Source: Brenneria roseae subsp. roseae
Lineage (GTDB): Bacteria > Pseudomonadota > Gammaproteobacteria > Enterobacterales > Enterobacteriaceae
Reading direction: 5' to 3'
DNA length: 64,000 bases
Assembly: GCF_003115845.1 (NCBI RefSeq)
Contig: NZ_KZ819026.1
Coordinates: forward strand, 1 to 64,000
Shown: positions 57,888 through 64,000 of the stretch, piece by piece
Layout: every line of letters begins with the position of its first letter
Numbering within the stretch: position 1 is the stretch's first letter
The notes under the pieces: generated by a model
Told to the model about the DNA's origin: nothing
Seen by the model: only the letters and a program-made list of their open reading frames with translations
Database searches by the model: none
Translations under genes and position numbers: made by a program

Positions 57888-60521
57888 TTAGTTTGCCGGA
57901 ATTGCCGTTCCCCATTGACGCCACTCTTTTGGCTCTTCATTACGCAACAGGAAATGTTTGCCTTCCTGCGCCTGCGGTGATAGTGGGGTGGTGGCCGGCG
58001 TCGCAAACGCGATACCACCACGGATAAACTGCTGGAATGTGCCGCTTTTTATCACGCCGCCGGTTAACCCGAACTGTAGGTTATAGCCGGAAGCCAGCCA
58101 GAATACGGAATTGTCTCTTACCAGATGCTGGTAACGTTTACTGATGCGTAATGCAACGGAGATGCGATCGGAGAGTATCCCCAGCGATAAACCGGTGACC
58201 GTTCCCACCTCAATACCCCTGAATAACACCGGCGTTCCCACCTGTAGCGCGCCAGCTTCCGGCGCATCCACGCTGATATTTAATCCATCCTGATAGCGTG
58301 AATCGGAAATGGTTGCTTGCTGTAGTTCAAAACTGCGAGTGACGCTGCCGCTGCCCGGTTCAACATTGATATAAGGCTGGAATAATGTTTCCAGATGATT
58401 CACGCCGGCCGCTGAAATTTCCGGTGTCACCACGGAAAAACGCGTGCCTGAACGGGCGAAATTACGCACGTATTCGGGATAAAGCACCGCCTGCACCCAG
58501 ACTTCATTACGCTGGTCGGACAGTTTCAGTGAATCAAGCTGACCGATATCGATACCCAGGTAGCGAATAGGCATTCCCGGTGACAGCTTGCTGGCATCGT
58601 AAGTACGAAGGATGATTCGGCTGCCGACCGCACGGGCTGCCGTCTCATTATTGTAGAGGACGCGTTTACCGCCTTTGATTTCAGGCGCGCCTTCGAGGTT
58701 ATCAAAGCTGATGGCGCCTTTCAGCGCACGATTGAGCGGCGATGCCTGCACGGTTAAACCCGACGTATTCAACTGTACGCGCGCGCCGCCCTCGGCCCAG
58801 AACACACTGTTATCAGTCAGCAGCTTGCGGTGTTCCGGACGAATATAGACATCGACTTCAAAATAATTCGCTTTGGGCCGGACGTGCATGATTTCACCCA
58901 CCTCAAACTTACGGTAGAGCACAATCGAACCATCCTGAATATCAGGCAGGCTGTCCGTCACTAACGTAAGGGTCGGTGAGGGGGTCGTCCCACGAATGCC
59001 TTCCTGTGCTTTTTCGAGGTCGCTGAAAAGCGGATAACTCGTCAGGATGTCACCTTTGCTGCCAGGCAGTACCTGAATGCCTCCGCTTACCCATTCCTGC
59101 GCACTGGCGCCCAACACCTGTATGCCGTCCAACCCCACTTTAACGTTCACCCGGCTGTTGACGATGAACTTACTGTCCTTATGCAACAGATGACGGTACT
59201 GTGGCTCGATCGCCAGAGTAAAACTGACGCCTTGTTCATCCAGCGTGCGCTTAACAATTTGACCAATTTGTACGCCGTGCAGCAAAACAGGCTGTCCACT
59301 GTCGATGCCATAGCTTTGCGCCGCGTTCAGCTGTATGGCGAGGGCGCCAGGTTGCGACAACGGCTGCTGGCTGCTGTCCAGCACTTCAAAATGTTGCCGG
59401 GGGCCGCCTTCTCCGGGAATCAACGTCAGCGTCGGCCCGTTGAGCAGTCGGGAAATGTTCAGATCGTTAAGTGATAGTTTGGGTTTGGTCAGTTCAATAC
59501 GCGTGCCTTCACGCATCAGGGAAACCACGGCGGGATCGATAATCAGTTCGCCATTGACCCGCTGGCTGTCGGGAATCAGAGTGATTTTGTTCAACGTTCC
59601 GACTTCCAGGCCCTGATACATCAGCGGCGTACGGCCTTCGGCCAGCCCGTCTCCTGACGGCAATTCAAGCGTTATCATCACCCCGCGCTGACTTTGCGCC
59701 AGATCGGGATATAAACGGTAGGATTGTTCGGCGCTGGCTATTTCACCGCTTTCCGGAGAATCGAATGCAATCGCGCCGTTAACCAGCGCGGACAGATTTT
59801 CCATTTCAACTTTGGCGCCGCTAAAGCTGATATCCGCATTGAAACCGGACACGTTCCAGAAGCGGCTGTCCTTTTTCACCAGATTGGTAAAGCGTCGCTC
59901 AATCAGAACGTCGATCGTCACGCTATGGTGATCTTGCGAAACCGTATAGTCATACACTCTCCCCACCGGGATTTTGCGGTAATAGACCAGCGAGCCGTTA
60001 TTCAGTGAACCTAAATCATCGGCTTGCAGGTGAACTAACAGCTCACCGGTATTCACCCGATATTTGGGTTGTGTATCCAGGGCGGAAAAATGTGACTGTG
60101 GTTCGCCTGAACCCGGCATCATGCCAATGTAGTTGCCGCCGACCAGCGCATCGAGGCCGGAGACGCCGGCAAGGGAGGCTTTGGGGGTCACCAGCCAGAA
60201 TTGCGTACCGGTACGCAGAGCATCGGCCATGTCGCTTTTGATGCTGGCCTCGACCTGAATGGTGCGCAGATCGTCACTGAGCTTGATATCTTGCACGGTG
60301 CCGACTTCAACTCCCTGATAACGAACTGGCGTGCGCCCGGCGACAATGCCGTCCGCGGAGACGAAATCAATCGTGACCGTCGTTCCACGCTCCTTTTGAT
60401 TGGTATAAACCAACCAGCCGGCAATCAGTAGCGCAATTAACGGCAGCAGCCAGAAAGGCGAAAACCGATGTTTATTCTTCACTGTTGCCTGATTTGATAT
60501 CTCGGGTTTGTTGTCTTGCAT
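57888..60521 (-). CDS. letB: Intermembrane lipid transport protein LetB (YebT)
   Basis: The 877-residue protein equals E. coli LetB in length. It has one N-terminal membrane helix (~23-40) and seven tandem MCE domains, each opening with an Y-x-G-x-x-V-G element ([104 protein letters not shown]). Stacked hexameric rings form a tunnel for lipids across the periplasm. Its start lies inside the end of letA (50-base overlap), so the pair is tightly coupled. Confidence 0.96.
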   Translation of the reverse strand: MQDNKPEISNQATVKNKHRFSPFWLLPLIALLIAGWLVYTNQKERGTTVTIDFVSADGIVAGRTPVRYQGVEVGTVQDIKLSDDLRTIQVEASIKSDMADALRTGTQFWLVTPKASLAGVSGLDALVGGNYIGMMPGSGEPQSHFSALDTQPKYRVNTGELLVHLQADDLGSLNNGSLVYYRKIPVGRVYDYTVSQDHHSVTIDVLIERRFTNLVKKDSRFWNVSGFNADISFSGAKVEMENLSALVNGAIAFDSPESGEIASAEQSYRLYPDLAQSQRGVMITLELPSGDGLAEGRTPLMYQGLEVGTLNKITLIPDSQRVNGELIIDPAVVSLMREGTRIELTKPKLSLNDLNISRLLNGPTLTLIPGEGGPRQHFEVLDSSQQPLSQPGALAIQLNAAQSYGIDSGQPVLLHGVQIGQIVKRTLDEQGVSFTLAIEPQYRHLLHKDSKFIVNSRVNVKVGLDGIQVLGASAQEWVSGGIQVLPGSKGDILTSYPLFSDLEKAQEGIRGTTPSPTLTLVTDSLPDIQDGSIVLYRKFEVGEIMHVRPKANYFEVDVYIRPEHRKLLTDNSVFWAEGGARVQLNTSGLTVQASPLNRALKGAISFDNLEGAPEIKGGKRVLYNNETAARAVGSRIILRTYDASKLSPGMPIRYLGIDIGQLDSLKLSDQRNEVWVQAVLYPEYVRNFARSGTRFSVVTPEISAAGVNHLETLFQPYINVEPGSGSVTRSFELQQATISDSRYQDGLNISVDAPEAGALQVGTPVLFRGIEVGTVTGLSLGILSDRISVALRISKRYQHLVRDNSVFWLASGYNLQFGLTGGVIKSGTFQQFIRGGIAFATPATTPLSPQAQEGKHFLLRNEEPKEWRQWGTAIPAN

Positions 60522-61788
60522 CGTTATCCCACATCAGTCGGCTATCCAGCCATTCAACGGCCAGGATAGTTAGCACCACCGCCGCCCCAAAATAAAAAGC
60601 GGCGGGCCCCATCGTAAAAGCGAGTAGTTGATCGCGGTTGACGAGCGACATCGTCAACGCAATGACAAATAAATCCAACATAGACCAGCGCCCGATCCAG
60701 GCAATCATTCGCAATAGCCGCATTCTGGCCATGATGCCTTGCTCGATCCGGAAATGAATACTGAGCAACAGACTAAACAGCACTACGACCTTGGTAAAAG
60801 GCACCAGAATACTGGCGATAAATACCACCAGTGCCACCGGAATATTGCCGGATGCCAGCGAGAGAATACCGGAAAAAATGGTGTCTTCGGTACGAACGCC
60901 GTTCACATAGATAATCGAGATCGGCAACAGGTTGGCTGGAAACAGGAAAATGACCGATGCAATCAGGGCGGCCCAGGATTTTTGCAGGCTATGCCGTCGC
61001 CGCAACCGCAAAGGGACATGGCAACGCGGGCAGCGTCCCTGGTTATCGGGTGAACTGGTAAAGTGGCAGGCGATACAGATTCGATAGTGTTCTGGTGAAA
61101 TAACCGGGCGCAGGCGGGGGTAAAAACGCTGCCACAGCTGATCGGTATTCAGATGGATCAGCGTCAGAACGCTCAATGCCATTAGCGCCAGAAATGCAAT
61201 CAAGCCGTGCCCCGGCTCGACATCGGCAAATTCCCGGACTTTGATGGCGGCCACGGCCATCCCCACCAGATAGATATCCAGCATCATCCATTCTTTCAGC
61301 CTGTCCAGCATCAGCAGGATAGGACGCAGGTTCATGCCGATACGCGGCGCAAAGAACAGATACAACAGCGCGAAAACCAGCGTCAGCGGAACGCCGACGG
61401 TACAAAAAGCCACCATGCTTGCCGTTACCGGGTTTCCCTGCCGGGTAATCTGCCAGATGCCTTCAAACAGGCTGGCATTGATGGTGACGCCAAGCAGCCG
61501 AATGCTGATTAACGGTTCGGTAAAAGCAAACGGCATGAGGACCAGCATGGCAACGGCCATGGCGGTCAGCCGGGAGATGGGCCAGTCGAGCCCCGAACTG
61601 ACTTTGGCATCGCAGCGCGGGCAGTTGGCCGTCTGGTTGCGCTTGAGTCCGGGTATCATAAAGAGCGCATCGCACTCCGGACAGCGATGGTAACGCGCTA
61701 TGGTCTGTGATGACGCCGTAATGCCGTCCACCCGCGGCGGTCTGGAAGACGGAACAGGGGCAGGACTGATTATGTGATGTATCTTCAT
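60472..61788 (-). CDS. letA: LetB partner membrane protein LetA (YebS, PqiA family)
   Basis: The 438-residue inner-membrane protein of the PqiA family works with LetB in lipid transport. Each half starts with a zinc ribbon ([13 protein letters not shown]...NCPRCDAK and [10 protein letters not shown]...[11 protein letters not shown]) followed by four membrane helices; [12 protein letters not shown] and [20 protein letters not shown] are conserved. I choose the ATG at 61788 because CAGGAA lies directly upstream; an earlier in-frame start at 61818 is weaker. Slightly longer than E. coli (427). Confidence 0.95.
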   Translation of the reverse strand: MKIHHIISPAPVPSSRPPRVDGITASSQTIARYHRCPECDALFMIPGLKRNQTANCPRCDAKVSSGLDWPISRLTAMAVAMLVLMPFAFTEPLISIRLLGVTINASLFEGIWQITRQGNPVTASMVAFCTVGVPLTLVFALLYLFFAPRIGMNLRPILLMLDRLKEWMMLDIYLVGMAVAAIKVREFADVEPGHGLIAFLALMALSVLTLIHLNTDQLWQRFYPRLRPVISPEHYRICIACHFTSSPDNQGRCPRCHVPLRLRRRHSLQKSWAALIASVIFLFPANLLPISIIYVNGVRTEDTIFSGILSLASGNIPVALVVFIASILVPFTKVVVLFSLLLSIHFRIEQGIMARMRLLRMIAWIGRWSMLDLFVIALTMSLVNRDQLLAFTMGPAAFYFGAAVVLTILAVEWLDSRLMWDNDARQQTRDIKSGNSEE

Positions 61789-62133
61789 ATTTCCTGCTGT
61801 CAGGTGAACAGGCACCATTTTAGTGTATCAGGTACTGGCGCATAACCGAACGCTGCCATAGCGTAACTGAATGATGCCTGACATAAAACGCGGCTACACT
61901 TTATTTATGCGGTTTATGGCTATGAGAAAAAGACATATAGCGGATAAGATACGCGGTTGCGATGTTGATATGGTGTTCGGCGCATAAATAGCACATTATG
62001 CCCGTTGCCTGCATGGTAATGCGGAGAATTCCGTGCGCGGATGAATAAATCTTATGGCATCCTGTAGCGGGTATTTTCGTATTGTGATTTATGCTGTTAT
62101 CTGTCTGAACTGAAAAGACAACTACATATTATT
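61789..62133. other. letA-msrC divergent region
   Basis: The 345-bp gap must hold both promoters. A 23-codon frame with ATG near 61920 is probably chance. Nothing else was recognised. Confidence 0.4.
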
Positions 62134-62640
62134 ATGAATAAACAAGAATTTTATAAGGATTTAACCCGTGATTTGTCATCGCTGATCGCGGGAGAAAATC
62201 GTTTTATAACAATACTGTCAAACAGTAGCGCATTACTATTTGAGCGTTTGGATGGGGTTAACTGGGCTGGTTTTTATCTACTGGAAAACGATACGCTGTT
62301 CCTGGGACCTTTTCAGGGACGGGTTGCCTGTGTCCGTATTCCGGCGGGCAAAGGCGTATGCGGTCGGGCGATCGCTGAAAATCGAATCCAACGCGTAGAT
62401 GATGTGCATGCCTTTCCCGGTCATATTGCCTGCGATGCAGCAAGTAACGCTGAAATTGTCCTGCCGCTGATAGTCAGCGGTCGATTGATCGGTGTTTTAG
62501 ATATTGATAGCACGATTTATCAACGGTTTGACGCGGATGATGAAGAGGGTCTTAAAGCCGTGGTGAACGTACTTTGTGCTCAACTTGAAGAGAGCGATGT
62601 GCTGACTTTTATCAATTCTCTCACGTTGAGACAAGGATAA
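62134..62640 (+). CDS. msrC: Free methionine-(R)-sulfoxide reductase MsrC
   Basis: The 168-residue GAF-domain enzyme reduces free methionine R-sulfoxide. The three redox cysteines are C66, C76 and C100, with the same spacing as C84, C94 and C118 in E. coli fRMsr numbering. WAGFYLL, GPFQGRVACVRIP and VLDIDSTIYQRF are family landmarks. Cytoplasmic. It precedes proQ by about 85 bases. Confidence 0.95.
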   Translation: MNKQEFYKDLTRDLSSLIAGENRFITILSNSSALLFERLDGVNWAGFYLLENDTLFLGPFQGRVACVRIPAGKGVCGRAIAENRIQRVDDVHAFPGHIACDAASNAEIVLPLIVSGRLIGVLDIDSTIYQRFDADDEEGLKAVVNVLCAQLEESDVLTFINSLTLRQG

Positions 62641-62724
62641 CGTAGCAATTGCTGATGGCGTCATTATAATGACGCCTGTTCATGCCTGCGCCGGTTGGCA
62701 AACCCGTTGTAATCAGGAAATTTC

Positions 62725-63459
62725 ATGGAAAATCAACCTAAGTTGAACAGCAGTAAAGAAGTCATTGCCTTTTTGGCAGAGCGATTCCCGCTTTGTTTCA
62801 CTACTGAGGGTGAAACTCGCCCGTTAAAGATCGGTATATTTCAAGATCTTGTTGAGCGCGTGCCGGAATCAGATAACGTGAGTAAAACGCAATTGCGTTC
62901 TGCATTGAGGCTCTATACCTCAAGCTGGCGTTACCTGTACGGCGTTAAACTGGGCGCTCAGCGCGTGGATTTGGATGGAAATCCATGCGGCGAGTTGGAA
63001 CAGCAGCATGTCGATCATGCCCGTAAGCAACTGGAAGAAGCGAAAGCCCGGGTTCAGGCACAGCGTGCTGAGCAACTGGCCAAAAAACGCGAAGCAGCCG
63101 GGGAATCCGCCGAATCCGCTCGTACCCCACGTCCTCAGGGAAAGAGCGCGCCGCGTCGTGACCGTGATGGTGCCAACACCGCACCGCGTAAATCACGTCA
63201 GTCCTCGTTCCGCCAGTCGACGTCATCTTCTCAGCAATCCGTCAAAGCGCAGCCACGGCAGGCCAAACCCGCCGTCAGCGAGCCTCAGCGTGTTGCGGTT
63301 ACGGATGTTTCCAAACTGCAAATCGGTCAGGAAATCAAGGTCAGAGCCGGCAAAGATGCCATGGATGCTACTGTGCTTGAGATTGCCAAAGGTGAAGTCA
63401 GGGTTCAGTTGGCTTCAGGTCTGGCAATGATTGTGCGCGCAGAACATTTGCAGTTCTGA
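62725..63459 (+). CDS. proQ: RNA chaperone ProQ
   Basis: The 244-residue protein (E. coli 232) is a global RNA-binding chaperone. It has an N-terminal FinO domain (~1-120; [36 protein letters not shown]), a basic, Ser/Gln/Arg-rich disordered linker (~120-190, longer than in E. coli) and a C-terminal Tudor-like domain ([20 protein letters not shown] to the end). ProQ is known to stabilise SdsR/RyeA-type and other RNAs; SdsR is encoded 11 kb away. prc follows in the same operon. Confidence 0.96.
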   Translation: MENQPKLNSSKEVIAFLAERFPLCFTTEGETRPLKIGIFQDLVERVPESDNVSKTQLRSALRLYTSSWRYLYGVKLGAQRVDLDGNPCGELEQQHVDHARKQLEEAKARVQAQRAEQLAKKREAAGESAESARTPRPQGKSAPRRDRDGANTAPRKSRQSSFRQSTSSSQQSVKAQPRQAKPAVSEPQRVAVTDVSKLQIGQEIKVRAGKDAMDATVLEIAKGEVRVQLASGLAMIVRAEHLQF

Positions 63460-63478
63460 TACGGAGGCCAACCTGGGC

Positions 63479-64000
63479 ATGAACAATTTAGTCAGAATGA
63501 CCGCCATTGCGGGTTTGCTGTTGACAGGCGTCAGTTTTGCAAATGTAAATGCAAATGAAAATATTACACGCGCTGAGCAAATTCCTCAGCTTCAGCAGGA
63601 GCCTCAGCATGCAACGGTAAGCGATCGCGTTGCGTCACGTTTCCTGCGCTCCCATTATCGTCAGTTCATGCTGGACGATCAGTTCTCCGAGAAGATTTTC
63701 TCCCGCTATCTCAATATGCTCGACTACAGCCACAATGTGTTGCTGGCATCGGATATTGCGCAGTTTTCCAATAAGAAAACGCAACTGGGCGAGGAGATCA
63801 AATCAGGTAAGCTGGATATCCCTTATGCGCTTTATAATCTGGCGCAAAAAAGACGTTTTGAACGTTACCAATACGCGTTGTCGTTACTGGAAAAGCCGAT
63901 GGACTTTACCGGCAACGACACCATCGATCTTGACCGCAGCAAAGCGCCCTGGCCGCAAAATGCGGGGGAGCTTAATCGGTTATGGGATGCCAAAGTCAAG
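63479..64000 (+). CDS. prc: Periplasmic tail-specific protease Prc (5' part)
   Basis: The first 174 codons are present; the gene runs off the window. MNNLVRMTAIAGLLLTGVSF is a signal peptide, followed by ITRAEQIPQLQQEPQHATVS, DYSHNVLLASDI and LAQKRRFERYQYALSLLEKP, all close to E. coli Prc (Tsp). The enzyme degrades misfolded periplasmic proteins and, with NlpI, controls MepS. The catalytic Ser/Lys domain lies outside the window. GGAGG precedes the ATG by 11 bases; the gap from proQ is 19 bases. Confidence 0.95.
   Translation, partial: MNNLVRMTAIAGLLLTGVSFANVNANENITRAEQIPQLQQEPQHATVSDRVASRFLRSHYRQFMLDDQFSEKIFSRYLNMLDYSHNVLLASDIAQFSNKKTQLGEEIKSGKLDIPYALYNLAQKRRFERYQYALSLLEKPMDFTGNDTIDLDRSKAPWPQNAGELNRLWDAKVK

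Noticed and set aside
61920..61990. 23-codon frame between letA and msrC
   Set aside because: It is too short, and has no ribosome-binding site or recognisable pattern.

Overview
The window is chromosomal DNA of a plant- or environment-associated member of the Enterobacterales. Most core genes are close to their E. coli counterparts in length and order: ycdX-ycdY, yceB, grxB-mdtH, rimJ-yceH-murJ, argS-yecM-cutC-cmoB-cmoA-yecN-yecE, aspS-nudB-yebC-ruvC-ruvA-ruvB-znuBC/znuA-mepM-lpxM-pykA-hexR-zwf-eda-purT-ptrB, holE, ftnA, yebY-SdsR, yebW-rsmF-letB-letA-msrC-proQ-prc. A cyclic beta-1,2-glucan synthase, zwf next to eda without edd, and a dispersed palindromic repeat point towards Pectobacteriaceae (Pectobacterium, Brenneria or Dickeya type). 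That placement is inference; no species call is possible by eye.

Layout. 1-1.4 kb: AT-rich accessory DNA holding the C-terminus of a polymorphic toxin, an overlapping putative immunity gene (DUF6392-like), a CPCC cysteine-rich small protein and a broken integrase next to tRNA-Ser(GGA). 2-17.3 kb: core genes, with a mviM pseudogene stub in front of murJ and an unreported 44-residue membrane protein next to argS. 17.3-29.4 kb: an accessory block between yecE and aspS, where E. coli has yecD. It carries a dispersed repeat, a small zinc-ribbon protein, two further small ORFs, an LpxP-like lipid A acyltransferase, an 8.6-kb cyclic glucan synthase and a degenerate EAL-HDOD protein. 29.7-51.7 kb: core genes for translation, recombination, zinc uptake, cell-wall hydrolysis, lipid A, central carbon metabolism, purines and iron storage, with recognisable operators (LexA at ruvA, Zur at znu, HexR at zwf, PurR at purT, Fur at ftnA). 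51.8-54 kb: the SdsR (RyeB) small RNA with a sigma-S promoter, followed by a decayed prophage whose integrase remnant abuts a copy of the SdsR 3' end. The remnant keeps a small Cor-like lipoprotein and several structured but gene-free stretches. 54-64 kb: an Ldh2-type dehydrogenase, an extensin-family protein, yebW, rsmF, the LetAB lipid-transport system, msrC, proQ and the 5' part of prc.

How the genes fit together. Much of the window concerns the cell envelope: MurJ, MepM, Prc, LpxM plus an LpxP-like enzyme, LetAB, periplasmic glucan synthesis, lipoproteins. HexR, PykA, Zwf and Eda form a carbon-flux unit; with edd absent here, Eda probably serves hexuronate (pectin-derived) catabolism. The most unusual parts are the yecE-aspS envelope block, the toxin/immunity edge, and the SdsR-linked prophage scar with its unexplained hairpins and candidate small RNA.
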